This document shows positions 36,101-48,804 of a stretch of 64,000 nucleotides of DNA, piece by piece. Under the pieces are notes generated by a model. The model made no database searches, was not told where the DNA came from, and saw only the letters and a list, made by a program, of their open reading frames with translations. Source of the DNA: Phlegmacium glaucopus (taxonomy: Eukaryota > Basidiomycota > Agaricomycetes > Agaricales > Cortinariaceae); assembly GCA_015039465.1 (NCBI GenBank), contig MU130157.1:1-64000 (forward strand), in the 5' to 3' direction. The position numbers and the translations under genes are program-made. Every line of letters starts with the position of its first letter. The first letter of the stretch is position 1.

Positions 36101-38906
36101 AGTGAAGTCTGAAGGAGGTACCCCAGGTGACAGCCAGAATATTGCAACGGGAGTTCCGCGTTCACCGCTGGGTTCGTCATTTGACAGAGCACAAGATTTA
36201 TCAACCACTTCTGCCCGTTCTTCCTCGACTGCCAACTCAACTCAACCATTCCCGAACGTTTTATTGGATCAAGCACGCACTAAAACGCAGGATATAGTTG
36301 CTAATCAACGTACCAAAGATCCCATGTCTTATGAGTCTGTTAATAATCAGCATCAAACTACTTCGTCAAAAGACCGCAACGGTTCGTTACCCTCGCCAAC
36401 GGTTTCTTCGCAGCAACCGCAGCCTTCGCCAATCAAGTCTCAGCATAACGATTATGATCACGCCAATAAATTTATCAACGAAGCAGAGGCGCCGTACTAC
36501 ATGCAACAATCCGAGACCCCAAGTGCTAGTAGTAGCAATGGTGCTCTTCGACAGCAACCTGCCCAACAGCAGAACCTACGGCGGCAAGAAAATTCCAACG
36601 AGGACGAGGCTGAAACGTCAACATCCTCTCAATCACAGGCTAAACATACCCGTGGTGTTGGTGGCTCCTTGGGTTCTCCGGTCGTGAAATTAGCCGGTGA
36701 TGATTCAAAATACCTTTCTGTGCAACGCAACATTACGACGTCCGCTGTTGTTAATACTCCCTCTTGGAAGTCGCCAGTAATAGAATCGGCAAGTTTCGTT
36801 GGCCGGCAAAGCCCGGCAGGATCAGGACTTGGACGTAAACCATCTGGCGCACGTGCTCAGTTCACTCCTCGTTCGTACAACGGGTCCGAAAGTTTCTCTT
36901 CACAACCCCTCACTGAAGAAGACGACAGTATGCCTGAGCAGCACAAAAAACAAGATAGTCAGACGGCGTTGGCATACGATGATGCTAATGAAGAGGTACT
37001 GGCGGCTTTGACGTACATGGATATTGCAGACTCGGAAGCATTAGCCCCTCCATCACCACCTCAATACCGTTCTCCTATAATAACGGCACCATCTACAGAG
37101 CCTCTCAAGTTCCAACTTTCGGATGGTCCTTCTGGGTCGATACCGCCAAGCATGTCGAGCCCAGATCCTGTACCATATAAATCTTCTTTTGCGCCTTCCA
37201 GTAAGGTTGCTGAACGGAAACTGAAAGCTAAAGCACAACAAGCCGCTCATGAAGCTGCGAAACATAGGCCCGGGAGAGCTAATGGGAAGAAAAAGGCAAA
37301 AGCTACAGGGGCTTGGGATAGTAGTGACGAAGAGGAGGAGGAGGAGGAGGAGGAGGAAGACGATGAGGATGTGGATTCCGATCCTGAAGTACCGATGATG
37401 CGTGGTACTCAAAGTACTTCTTCTCACCATGGTTTTTCGTCGTCGTCATCTGCGAAGCCGGGCCAGTCAAGTCAACATGGGACTAGTGACTCTAACGCAG
37501 ATGGTCCTCCTTCTCATATCCGGCCCCCGAGGCATTTGCCCCAGGTTCCTCCCTCCGCTCGAACTGGTAAGCGGTTATGATCGTTTTGTATATGTCAAAC
37601 TAATCTAAGTCATAAAAATTCTACTTTTATCTTTTCATCATTTCGTATTCTAGGTGACGAATACCATCAGCCGCAAACTCGCCGGACGACTGCTGACCAC
37701 CACTACCAGCAACAGCAACAACAACAGTACGCGGAACCTCCCAGGCGGACATACTTTGATGATGGAACACAAATTCGAACCCAGGCTGAGTTTCCTAATC
37801 CCGGTGCAGCCCGCCAAAATGTTTGGAGTCAAGTGTTGGATGCTGGACGTTCTGGTATTGGGCGCGGTGAACAGCCACCTATTCGTGAGACCTTTGTGCA
37901 GCTTGAGCCTGCGGAGACTATGACGAAGGCTTTTACACCACAAGGGTTGCTTTCAGCTGGGTTGCAAGACAAAGAGGATCGGTCAGCTAAGAGACAAGAG
38001 GAATTGGCTCGTGAAAGCGGTGGATCTCTCATCAATGTGCCGAACAAACCCCCTCCCCCTCAAACGGGACTTCTTGGTGCCATAACTGCACATGAAAGGG
38101 AGCGGAAACGAGAAGGCGGAGTCGGTGCTGCTTTGACTGAACGAGAGAGAGAGAAACGAGTTGCAGAGGAGAGGCAGAGGAAGTTTGATGAACATCAGCG
38201 TCAGCAATTGGATCAAATGCAGCAGGGTGGTTCGATGTATGGTGGCTATAACCCGATGATGGGCAACCCGATGATGATGGGGATGAACCCGATGATGGGG
38301 ATGAACCCGATGATGACAGGCGGCGGGATGAACCCTATGATGACAGGTGGGGGGGGTATGCAACCTATGAACCCGATGATGACTGGTCAGATGGGCTTCC
38401 CCGGGATGATGAGTGGTTTTAATCCCCATATGTTCGCTGCTCAGCAGGCTGCTCAGGCTTATCAGCAAGCTATGATGGCGTTTTCTGTTGCGGGTTCACA
38501 AGTTGGACCTCCTGATGGGGGAGGACCTTCGCAGGGTAATCAGAATATGAACCCTGCAATGGCTGCTGGGATGGGCGGGTTTGATCCTCGTATGTCCATG
38601 ATGGGAATCCCGATGATGGGTATGGGTATGGGCATGGGCATGGGTCTTCCACAGATGGGCGGTCAAATGCCACTTGGAATGCAGATGACGGGAATGTCTA
38701 CGTTCGATCCCAGGTCATCACCGGGTGGTGGAGTCCTGAATGGTTCTCCTAATAATATGAATGACGGTGGCCTCCTTCCTCCGATAAACTCAAATACCCA
38801 GTTCTCGTCGCGCACTAGTTCGCCAGCTGGTAGAGGATCTCCTCTGGCTCGTGGCGGTAACATGGAAAGTGCTCCCGATCGAGGTCGCCCAACCAGTCCC
38901 AAGTAG
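33186..38906 (+). CDS. CAF120: PH-domain protein, Caf120-like (CCR4-NOT associated)
   Basis: The N-terminus (MASKYPQNPSWESRNGYIPP) is Gln/Pro-rich. A PH-like region follows: RSVVQLTIAHAHKIYFSGPL, DEGWLEVWAQLGGTTLSVWD and, after introns, LGSVTFPATPTTPSKRYSNV, LISWAAALRLASWEKSRLEE. A second module has GWARIRIAGQTDWKRVWLSV and FNVTQAFGVYPERPEL, as in fungal Caf120/Skg3 proteins, which associate with CCR4-NOT and the bud neck. A very long disordered stretch (about 35180-37580) contains a 12-residue tandem repeat. The tail has FPNPGAARQNVWSQVLDAGR, a basic coiled coil (EREREKRVAEERQRKFDEHQ) and methionine/glycine repeats. The stop is at 38904-38906. The family assignment is by recall of this architecture. 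Confidence 0.75.
35669..35921 (+). repeat. 36-bp in-frame minisatellite, seven units
   Basis: Each unit encodes a variant of TVLTNPHHSPTT (His/Tyr at one position, Thr/Ala at another). Unit ends drift (TNPHHSPTTSVLLLPNP at the right). The repeat lies in the disordered part of the Caf120-like protein and keeps the reading frame. Confidence 0.9.
38250..38700 (+). repeat. Met/Gly/Asn-Pro-rich coding repeats
   Basis: Iterated NPMMGMNPMM, MNPMMTGGG and later MGMGMGMG codons (from ATG and GGN triplets) form two blocks, about 38250-38400 and 38590-38700. They belong to the C-terminal tail of the Caf120-like protein. Confidence 0.85.
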
Positions 38907-39338
38907 CAAGACTCAAACGCCTGCCATGTCTCATCACTACTTTCACGAATCTACACAAGGCTTTGTTTCTTTGCGTTTATCTACATGCTTTTATTCTCAT
39001 CTGTCATTAGACCTCTTTCTCTCCTATTTCTTGCACCACATACTTTATCCATGCTTCCGTCCCTTTATATATAGGATCTCTCTTTTTACATGTGGGAAAT
39101 ACCCCTCCCCCTTTAGTGGGGTCAGAGTAATTTACGAATTGGACATTCAACGGACATCTCATAATTCATCAAAAGTATACAGAATCAAGGATACCTTGAT
39201 ATTTTCTCAGACCTTGTATAAAAATTTGTAGTCGCGGTTACTGTAGGGCAGAAGCGTGATTACGTAAATAGTTATTTTCTTGAAATCTCTACTCTGTTCT
39301 GTCATCTGCAAAATTGATGAGCCCAACGAGTACACGAA
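38907..39338. other. intergenic, CAF120-like / RAD2
   Basis: 432 bp with the 3' UTR of the first gene and the promoter of RAD2. No gene or repeat was seen. Confidence 0.45.
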
Positions 39339-42300
39339 ATGGGCGTCAAGTCGCTATGGACCCTCCTTACCCCTGTCGGTCGCCCAGTCATGTTTGTGAC
39401 AATGCCATTTCATTTGGACATATTCTAAGTAACACTTCAATGCGATTAGGCTGGAAACCGTCGCAGGAAAAGCCATGGCAATTGATTCCAGTATATGGAT
39501 CTATCAATTTCAAGCCACGATGCGTGACAAGGACGGGAAGGCACTCGTGAACGCTCATGTATTGGGGTTCCTGCGTCGGATAACTAAACTTCTGTTCTAT
39601 GGAATAAAACCTGTCTTTGTCTTTGATGGAGGTGCACCAGCTCTCAAGAAGGCTACCTTGGTATGCTGACGCTCTGCCAAATGCAACTATAAATCGGTCT
39701 AAATACTCGTTTAGACTGAAAGAAAGCGCAAGAAGAGTGGAGCCGCTGCCAGTCATGCAAAAATTGCAGAGAAACTCCTAGCAGCTCAATTAAGACGTGA
39801 AGCCTTGAACCATGCTGAAGGTGCTCAGTATGTACGAACAGGCTTGCTTGGCCTCCTTTTCTGAATTGACTTTTGTTATAGATCATCCAAAACCCAGAAA
39901 GGAAAGGCTCCAGCTCTTCCGCCTTTGGACGAAGATACTGTCTATCTTGAGGATATTGACGGATCCACTCCCAGAACCCCATCGAAGAGAAAAATTGCGA
40001 CACCGGCTCCTAGTGCAACCAAAAAGAACAGGTTCCATGACCACGACCCTTACAAGCTTCCAGAAGTTGATTTTGAAGCGAATATAGCCAAAGCTACACG
40101 TTCAAACGCTCCAGATCCCAGACTTGCTACAGAGGATGAACTTCGGACTTTTATTGAGGAGATGCGTCCTGAAGATTTTGATATCAATTCTCCTGCTTTC
40201 CGTGAATTGCCTACAGAAATCCAATATGAAATAGTCGGTGATCTGCGCTTGAAATCACGACAAACTTCGTATGCTCGATTGCAGAAAATGCTGAAAAGCG
40301 CCCAGACACCACTCGATTTTTCAAAACATCAAATTAAAAATCTTAAACAACGCAATGCCTTAACGCAACAGTTGCTCATAACTACGGATACTATAGGCAG
40401 TGCTCATATAGCCATTCCTATCCGCATTGCAAGTGAACGCAACAAGGAGTATGTTTTGGTCAAAAACGAGGGTGAATTTGGTGGATGGATATTGGGCATT
40501 AAGGATACCGGAACGCGTGAAAAGCCCATCATTATCGACCACGAGGAGGCCAAGTCGGACAAAGATGGTGAGGATAGTGACGAGGACATGGAAGAAGTTG
40601 AAATGTGAGTTTTTTAGAGTGGAATTTTTAGTGGATTTTAACGCCAGACATTCCTCCAGACCAACCCTTGCCGCTCCTGATCCCGATCTACGTGAATATC
40701 AGCGAGAAATGGCGCTAGCAGCTATTTCTAATCGGACAACATCCAAAAATCTGCGTCCTCTAACAAAACATATTGATCGGAAATCGAAACGGGTCCCCCT
40801 CTTTGATTTAGGTGATGACGATGAATTATTGGAAGAACGGCCAGTCTTACATGACCCCGAGGCCAACGATGACGATCTGGTCGCGTACGCTGTTCAAGAA
40901 TCGTTCGACGAATCTAACTTGATCAAGAACATGGCCTCAACCACTCGAAACAAACCGACATCATTTACTACCCGCCCAATATCCACCAGCAGAGACTCTT
41001 CTCCCGAAGATGACTTCTACATGGATTATCCAGCGCCCACGCCTTTAGAAACTGCTCTTTCCATTGCTAACGCTGCTGGTCCAAGTCGGGTTCAATCATC
41101 TCCATCACAACATGTCCCTGTTCCGACACTCTTCGGGAAACCTACGCTGCTGGTTGGCCCTTCAAAACGGCCACAATTGCCGGCGTCATTGTCGAGTTCA
41201 GACGACGAAATAGTTGCCATCCCGAGTGTCACAAATGACCGGACTTTTCTCTCAGGCCTCCTTCAAAGACCAAAAATCACAAGGCCCGTCACTCCTGAGC
41301 AAGCCGCGTCTTCACTAGTTGTCCCTATATCGACAGAAGCATCTGACGATGACGATGATATGGAAGAAGTCCCAGTGCAAGCAATTCGACGGCGAATTGC
41401 AATGCACGACAACTCACCTCTTACAGTTGCAAGCCCACAGCACGAAAAATCTCCATCACCATCCCCAATACCCTCTTTACCTCTTGTTCCTACCGGAGAA
41501 GTCCAAGAAAGTTTGCCTTTCCAAGACCCAGCAATTCTTCGACAGGACGCTAACCTCAACTACGACCCACTTTTTATCATATCCCGAACTCCATCTCCCT
41601 CCCACGAAACACCAGACTTAAGACCCCCATCGCCCCCTATCGCCGAAGACTGGGATGCAGCCGAAGAAATGGACGTACAAGCCGAGGAAGGCGAGTTTGC
41701 ACGATTCATATCTCAAGTTAAAGGCAAAGATCTGGGTTCTGTGAGAAAAGAAATTGATGAAGAGATCAAAGCTCTAAATGAGCAACGGAAAGCTGCTATG
41801 CGTGATTCAGAGGACATTACGCAGCAGATGGTTTCTCAGATCATGGTATGGAATACTTCAATCTCACCTCCAATCCAATGCAGGAACATTTATACATATA
41901 TATATAGACGATGTTGCGTTTTTTCGGTATACCATACATAACAGCACCTATGGAAGCAGAAGCACAATGCGCTGAACTTCTCACACTAGGATTGGTAGAT
42001 GGGGTGATAACAGACGACTCCGACGTATTTCTTTTTGGCGCACAACGGGTCTACAAAAACATGTTCAACCAATCCAAAACCGTAGAATGTTTCTTACTCT
42101 CCGATCTCTCTCGAGAGCTGGGTTTAGATCGGGATACCCTTATCCAACTGGCGTACCTCCTTGGAAGCGACTACACAGAAGGTTTGCCGGGTATCGGACC
42201 TGTTGTTGCGATGGAACTCTTGAAGGAGTTTCCCGGCCATAATGGGCTGCATAAATTCAGGGATTGGTGGATTAAAGTACAGTCTGGGAAGGATAAAGAA

Positions 42301-43449
42301 GAAGATAGCCAATCTAAATTTCGGAAGCAGTTTGTGAGGATTGTTCTTTTTTTTTTTTCTCATTCGATGAACAACCAAATTTCAATTCCTTCTCTGTTTT
42401 AAAATAGAAGAAGAAATTCAAGGATCTATATCTCGCGAGCGATTGGCCGGACTCTATCGTGGTACGTCAAACAGTGACTTCGTTGATTTCTCAATTGCGC
42501 TTACACGCTATTTGACGTTAGAGAGATGCGTATTATCACCCAGCCGTAGACAGTTCGGAAGAGCCTTTCAAGTGGGGTTTGCCCGACCTCGATGGCCTTC
42601 GAGAGTAAGTCTCTTCCCCCCACATAAAACATCTTATTAAGCCAACTTTCCCTTAGATTCCTCCACCTTGAACTCGGATGGCGGCAACCAAAGGTTGACG
42701 AACTCCTCCTACCCATCATCCAAAGGATGAACAAACGTGGACAGGATGCAGCATTAAACAGACAAGGCAATCTAAACGAATTCTTGGATATCTCAGCTGG
42801 CAGCGGTACCCACGCACCTAGGAAAGGTCGTGTGTATGAGAGTAAAAGATTGCAGCAAGTTATCAGTGAGTTTAGGAAGAAAAAAAAGCAGAACAGTGGT
42901 TCGAATACGCCGGTTCCTGCGTCTCATTTTGGGGATAGCGATAGCCAGGATGAAAGTGAGGATATGCAGGAGGTTGAGAATGGGATGAGTAGGAAACGGC
43001 AGAGAACATCGACGACAGCGACTGGAGAAAGTGCTATTAAGAAGAAAGGACGAACGACGACGGCTTCTGGTACCACTCGAGGAAGAGGGAAATCTGGTAC
43101 TTCTTCAGCATCCGCTGCTAGAGGCAATGAGGGAAGGGGAGGAGGGAAAGGAAGGGGAGGGACTGGCCGGACCCGGAATCGAGCACGCAAAAGTAAAGCT
43201 CCAGAATCTTCGAGCGAAATTAGTGAAGATGAAGATGGGGATAGTGATGTATTTGTGCCAGGATCGGCCGAGGATGCTGTTGTGGGCGAAACTGCAGAGA
43301 TAAGTCTGAGGCCGAGGCCAAGGCCACGGCCAACTTATAAGGGAGCACAAGATTCGGTAGCCAAGGTGACTGGGGGTGAGATATCTGTTCTCAACGTCGC
43401 CAACGCCAGCCCAGACGTAGTACCGCTAGAAGCCACAATGGAGGATTAA
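39339..43449 (+). CDS. RAD2: XPG/Rad2 structure-specific DNA endonuclease
   Basis: Rad2 cuts on the 3' side of lesions in nucleotide excision repair. The start [17 protein letters not shown] is the family N-terminus. N-domain aspartates are in [11 protein letters not shown] and [11 protein letters not shown]. The long spacer includes [20 protein letters not shown] and many acidic and Pro/Ser stretches, the region that binds TFIIH in homologues. The I-domain has [20 protein letters not shown] (two catalytic Glu), [13 protein letters not shown] and [16 protein letters not shown], followed by the helix-hairpin-helix region. The tail has a PIP-box-like QGNLNEFL near 42765 and an RG/basic stretch (TRGRGKSG). 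Introns of about 50-60 bp interrupt it, the first within [14 protein letters not shown]. All catalytic residues are present. Confidence 0.95.
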
Positions 43450-43622
43450 TGATTGATCTTGTATTTATGATATCGTAAAATGCTTATGTATCGTTATTGT
43501 AAAATCTTATCTAAGTGATGCAACACAAATTACACGATAGGCATCATGATACCGGTAACAGTGACGCAATCATGGTGATTTTTTGGGGGTGTGGGGAGTA
43601 GACAAACCTATGATTTTGTTGA
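43450..43622. other. convergent 3' region, RAD2 / COX11
   Basis: 173 bp between two stop codons. It should hold both polyadenylation sites. Confidence 0.4.
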
Positions 43623-44749
43623 CTACAATGTAGTTGTCGTCACCGACGAAGATGCATTTGAGCTTGCACCTTCCTTGCGGTGTTCAGGTTTGGGGGCGTG
43701 CTCATATCCTCCAAAACCTAATGAATTCTGTACGACATCCTCTGCAGCGTCGGGTTCAAGTTGGCCTTGTTCGTTTCGGCGGGCGCTACAGATTTGATAG
43801 CAATATTAGAAGGATAGGAGCAGATAAAAAAGGCATATGTACATACCGGAAGAAAGTGTAGGAGAGTACGACATCCTCGACATTTCTACAGGAAGGATCC
43901 TCGAGGATATCTTTATCAATGAAGAAAAGGAGCGGCATGTCGACTTCTTCGCCTGCGAGAAGACGTTGTTCTTCGAAGCAGAAACATTCTACTTTGGAGA
44001 AATACGGAGCCACCTATATATATAAAAAGCACATAATCGATCAGATAGATTTTACACAATAACAAGAAAACGACAAAAAAGAAACACTTACTCTATCTGG
44101 CGTAACATTATACGTCGCAATGCCAATAATATCTTTATTTGAATTATTCCGGGCAGTATAAAATGCCAAACTTGTCTCTCCAGGCAACACACTAACATAT
44201 TTCTGTTGTGGTTTAAACGTCCATGGTAATTGCTCCGACCTATCCGCGTTGAAATGAACTTTGATCCGGATGGCATTTTCGACTGGGACAAGACGTTCCG
44301 GTTCGAAACGGCCTGTACCGACTTTGGGTGTACCGGCGAAGCCTGTGGCAGCGCAGAACATGCGATAGAGGGGTACGGCGGCATAACTTGCCCCTACGGC
44401 GAAGATTATCTTTATAAATTCCTTTGTGTTTAATTTTCTGAGAATAATTGTAGATTAGGGCGGGGGACATTACCACTGAGGTTGTGTACATGAGCAAAGC
44501 TCTGTTTTTCTTTGCTTGGACTTGACTTCTAGTATTACCGTTGGGGAATGGGCGGTTCATGCGAGGAGGATTTAATTGATCTGTAGATAGTTTCCGCCAT
44601 GGTATGTCGAATGGAGAATTAAATCGGTGATGACACTTGGATGGTGCAGAAGACCTGAACTAGACAGATGATCAAGGACTGTATAGAACAAGGTACATCA
44701 AAGGACTGACTGAGTGCACCAAACGAGGAAAGGTCCTCAGTAACGACAT
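43623..44749 (-). CDS. COX11: cytochrome c oxidase assembly factor Cox11
   Basis: Cox11 delivers copper to the CuB site of cytochrome oxidase from the mitochondrial inner membrane. The core exon has MFCAATGFAGTPKVGTGRFE, an immunoglobulin-like domain and then KVECFCFEEQRLLAGEEVDM with the copper-binding CFCF motif, followed by LEDPSCRNVEDVVLSYTFF. The membrane helix is FIKIIFAVGASYAAVPLYR. A last exon adds RARRNEQGQLEPDAAEDVV and stops at 43623. Upstream, a short first exon at 44749 (MSLLRTFPRLVHSVSPL) spliced by a 42-bp intron to SSAPSKCHHRFNSPF supplies an arginine-rich mitochondrial presequence with an RKLST cleavage-like site. Without it the protein would start at MNRPF (44560) and lack the presequence. 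Confidence 0.92.
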
Positions 44750-44838
44750 TCAGTGTTCAAGAGATAGGAAAGACTGGCACGTGCTCACCTTGATTAACGG
44801 GTCACGGCACGATCTCTTCTCCTCGTCGTTGTTCCCCA
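44750..44838. promoter_or_regulatory. short divergent promoter, COX11 / DNAJC8-like
   Basis: 89 bp between the inferred COX11 start and the J-protein start. It contains CACGTG (near 44778), a candidate bHLH site. Confidence 0.45.
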
Positions 44839-45826
44839 ATGTCACCGAACGCAACAACCTCCTCAACCCCTAAACCCGCCAAAGATGACCTCGACATTGA
44901 TAAAATCCTCAATCGTGAGGCTTCAGCTTTTCAACGGGAAGTCGAGGTAGACCGTATCCTCAAGGCCTTCAAACTCAAGTACGCATTCCACATTCATTGC
45001 TTTCGAACCCCCTTTAATCGAGCTTGGTGCTTTATTCTCTATTAGCCCCTACGATATTTTAGATATTCAAGAGAGTGCTACAGGGGAGGAAATTAAGAGG
45101 AAATATAGACAGATATCATTGTGTGCGCCATAGTTCTTTCTAACGTCGTGACTCTCATGTCTCATTTACCTCCCCAGTCATTCACCCAGATAAATGTCCT
45201 CATGAGCGAGCACCAGAAGCTTTCGATATTCTCAAGAAGGCGAGTCGTCTTTGTCGCCCAACGTCCCATTTCCATTGACCCTGATATTCTATCATCTCCG
45301 AACAGGCTGAATCAGAGCTTTCCGATAAAGATAAACGTGAAGAACTTGACGCTGTGATCCATCAAGCGCGTCTTCTCGTTCTCAAAGCCTTACAACTACC
45401 AACGTCAACCACCGAGTCTGACCCCAAACTTTATGGCCTAGATCCTCCTTTCAAAGTAAGGCTGAGAGCCCAGTCTAAACAATTATTGATTGACGAAGAA
45501 GTGAGGAGAAGAAAGTAAGCTGTCGTTGTTATACATCCAAAGTTCAGTACTGAACGGCCTTTGTTTTGATTAGAGCTATAAAGATGAATTTAGCAAATGA
45601 AGGGTTAGAAGCGAGGAAGAAAGATGAGGAAGTTGCACAGAGGAAGAGAAAAGCGGAAGATGATAAGACTTGGGAAGGTACGCTACTCTTTTTTTATATT
45701 TCTCCGTCCACTTAGAACCTCTGTCCCTATTTCACAGAAACACGCGAACAACGTGTCGACAGCTGGCGCAACTTCTCTAATGTCTCCAAGAAGAAGAAAA
45801 AGACCAAAACCGCTTTCCTTGGATGA
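44839..45826 (+). CDS. J-domain protein, DNAJC8/Spf31-like
   Basis: DNAJC8/Spf31 proteins associate with the spliceosome. The start MSPNATTSSTPKPAKDDLDI leads to ILNREASAFQREVEVDRILK, a hallmark just before the J domain. After an intron comes NPYDILDIQESATGEEIKRK, then an intron, and FIHPDKCPHERAPEAFDILK with the HPD tripeptide. Helical exons follow (ESELSDKDKREELDAVIHQA, LPTSTTESDPKLYGLDPPFK) and a basic end (TREQRVDSWRNFSNV, then KKKKKTKTAFLG). The stop is at 45824-45826. About six introns are present. The order of segments agrees with Spf31/DNAJC8; the spliceosome role is family knowledge. Confidence 0.85.
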
Positions 45827-46597
45827 TACAATCACTTTTTCTTCTTCTTCATTCTTACTAGGTTGATGATCATGACTCTTATTCAAACAAAAGTCATGTT
45901 TTTTTTAGGAATAATCTGTATGTATAACGAACAATATTCACCCCCCCTTTTTTTTCAATCTTTTTTACCCCCGTATTTTCTTGCCACAGAGAAATAATGC
46001 AAATGGCATTGTTGTATGCTTATGTCTTTTCCCCTTGCGTCTGTCCGCCAGTCCCCCATTCTTCTTGCTGTTAAGTCCATTCAGTTTTCCTTGGTCTTGA
46101 CTGATTATGGTGTGAGCAGACAAGTATCCTCGGGGACAAAGAGGAGGGGTGAAGCCCAGTGACTCCAACGCCGTCCACGACTTGGGAACCCGTTATGGCG
46201 CAAGCATAACCAAAGGCCCCAAGTCTTGAACACCATCCAGTGATTGTTGTGGAGTATCTGGCTCTTTGTCCTTTGGATGGGTACTATGGTTACAACAACA
46301 AAAAAACGTATGAATTAACAAGCACTATCATCATTATTGATCAATACGTGTATATAGTAAATGTATGCAAAAAAAAACAATTATTCAACAAGTTCCTCCC
46401 TCGTTCCTTTCCTTCAAGAAAAAAAGGTTTTCGTTAAGGTATTATCCTGCCAATTGTTAGCGATAAAAACAACCAAAAATCCTCCGAATGGAGTCGTTGT
46501 AAAAGCCTAGAAGTAAAAACCAAGAAGGGATAATTACACATGGATTTTGTAATGCACTACTGCATTCAACCGTTCATCCCCTTCCTCATTCCTTTTT
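45827..46597. other. convergent intergenic, 0.8 kb
   Basis: Between two convergent genes. It contains homopolymer runs (CCCCCCC then TTTTTTTT near 45942, A9 near 46370) and no supported gene. Confidence 0.45.
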
Positions 46598-48804
46598 TCA
46601 GTCATCATCAGAATCCGATAAGTCAATCACGTCGCCGGGACTCGTCGCCAACACCGGCCGTAGTTTCAAGCCCTGGCTCCGGTTCTGACTCTGGTTCTTG
46701 TTCTGACTCTGACTTCCTAAACCATCACTCCTGCTGCCACCACCATTGATAAGCGGATTCCAACTCTGGCTAGCAGACAAGCCTCTCCCTCCCTCCCCTA
46801 GTCCCACATCCTGATCTTCTGTCCGTCTCCTAACATGTCGAGTAGCTACTGGTTCGTTCTCTTTATCGTCTGTATCTAGCATTTCGTCGTCTGAGTCGAG
46901 CTCGATGATCTCCATGAGTTTTGCGGGTTTTGTTGAGGAGGAGGCAGGTATGGCTGAGACAGAAGCAGATGAGGAAATTTGTTTGTCGCCGCCATCCGCA
47001 AGGACATAGGACGAACCCGATGATCCAGGTAAAACGCCTCCAGTAACAGCACGTGATCCATTCGCATCCCCACCACTTAATAAAGCCTCCATTTCAACCC
47101 TATCAAGTTTCTCCAAAAACTCTGCATCAGCGAAATCATTATCATCCATTCCCATCATCCCATAGTCATCTGAACTTGCATCGTCGATTTTTGAGAGTGA
47201 TAGGCTTCTTTTTCGACCTTGGTCGGCGAAGGAAGAGAAAGGTTCTGCACGTCCTTTGCCTTTTAAATCACGCGAAGGAGGGAACGGAGGCGCAATAACA
47301 ACAGCAGCAGAGGAAGAAGGTTGGTGTTGTGCTGGCGGTGGAGGTTGTTTCTCATTTTGATCAATCTCATCCAAGAGATCGAAATCAAATGATGTGTCCT
47401 TGTGTCGTTGTAATTGCACTCGTAACGGTATATCAACGGAAGTTGACGGTGAAGGCCTATATGTACGCGACAATTGACGTGTCGTAGGTGAGAAATTGAA
47501 GTCTAAATTTTCAATATCCATATTGATATCATCTGGATCGCGTTTTCTGTTGGTTTTATTGAAGTGATAAGAAGTCATCTTGCTTTGAGAAGCAGCGTAC
47601 GTGAGTGTGTTCCGTTCAGCGGCCGAAGGTCGTCTCTCTCTATCACTTTCAACATCCAATTCCGGTTCCTCGGATTCAGAGATATGCTTATTATTGTTGC
47701 TGGTTGTGGTGGATGTATTACTCTTCCTACCACGTGGTAGTCCGATGATAGGTCTTTCTTGAATCTTATCGCTCATGTTCCTGGATGAACTGGCCGTTGA
47801 CGAGGATGCAGGAACGCGTCTGCGCCGCGCTCCCATGTCCATGTCATCGTCGTGTTGAGGGAAGAGTGGTGGAGAAGGTGGGTGTGGGATATCGTGTAAT
47901 GGAGATCGGACAAGCGCCACTGGAGGAGGCGCAGCGGGTGCAGGTGCAGGTGCTTCTGGCTCGGCTTCGCGTGGTAATCTATGGTATAATGAATAGATGA
48001 ACGCTTGGACATCACAACAAAGGAAGTGTCTTACCCAAGTCGCTCACGCAATCCCTGTTTGAATTCTTCGCGTTGCTGCGCTTCGAACTCTGCTGCGCCA
48101 CCGAGTAATATGACTGTAGCTGGTTCAAGGAATGCCATTCCATTTTGGATCCGAGTTCCTTTCAGTTGCAGCTGAAGTTATTTTAGTGCCGTATTAGGTC
48201 TGCAGGGAAAGATCCTTGCCTTGTAGCCGAGTGGAGTAGGACCAAGGGATATCTGAGGCAAAGAACGGTACTCCATAGCTTCCAATGTCGTGACTCCATC
48301 CGAAAGTTGAAAGCGCAAAGTGGCTCTGGGATATTTAGGCATTGGACCTTCTCCCTCAACATCTACATCACCATCTTCCTCACCCTCCTCATTCCCAATA
48401 CCCGACGTAAGACGCTCCTCTCTCGCCGCACGTACTTGTTCCAACTGAAACGCGCTGATACCAATCTCTGAGATCGCTGTGATCTGTACGAGCACGGGTG
48501 GACCTTTCAGATTTCCCGTGAATCTGTTGATGTGAACATCCAATCCCGTCCCATGCAGCATTGAATCGTGTAAATCAGATTGAAGTAGCTGGCCTTTTAC
48601 TTTATGCACGAATTCAGGGAAAGATGTGACTGGATCAACATGTTGGTCTCCGATGAGCCAGTTATAACACTCGTCCAACCATACCTGTGCGAGAGGGTGG
48701 TGAACACCATTTCGGACGAAGATATTGCGCGTACTTACTGGGTCTACACGTGGTTTTGGAAAGTTTTCCTTGATTAAGTGCGTGACCTTTGGAAGAGAGG
48801 CCAT
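46598..48804 (-). CDS. RMI1: RecQ-mediated genome instability protein 1 (RMI1-like)
   Basis: RMI1 holds the RecQ helicase-topoisomerase III complex together and helps dissolve double Holliday junctions. The start is MASLPKVTHLIKENFPKPRV at 48804. An N-terminal helical region (HPLAQVWLDECYNWLIGDQH) is followed by an OB fold: GPPVLVQITAISEIGISAFQ, ATLRFQLSDGVTTLEAMEYR, SLGPTPLGYKA and, after an intron, LQLKGTRIQNGMAFLEPATV and ILLGGAAEFEAQQREEFKQ. The rest, about 400 residues, is disordered and Ser/Asp-rich. It ends in VIDLSDSDDD, a SUMO-interacting-motif-like end, with stop at 46598. Another acidic patch (IIELDSDDEMLDTDD) is of the same type. Confidence 0.82.

Noticed and set aside
36298..36687. 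A 129-codon plus-strand frame
   Set aside because: It overlaps the long Caf120-like frame in another phase and has no domain signal.
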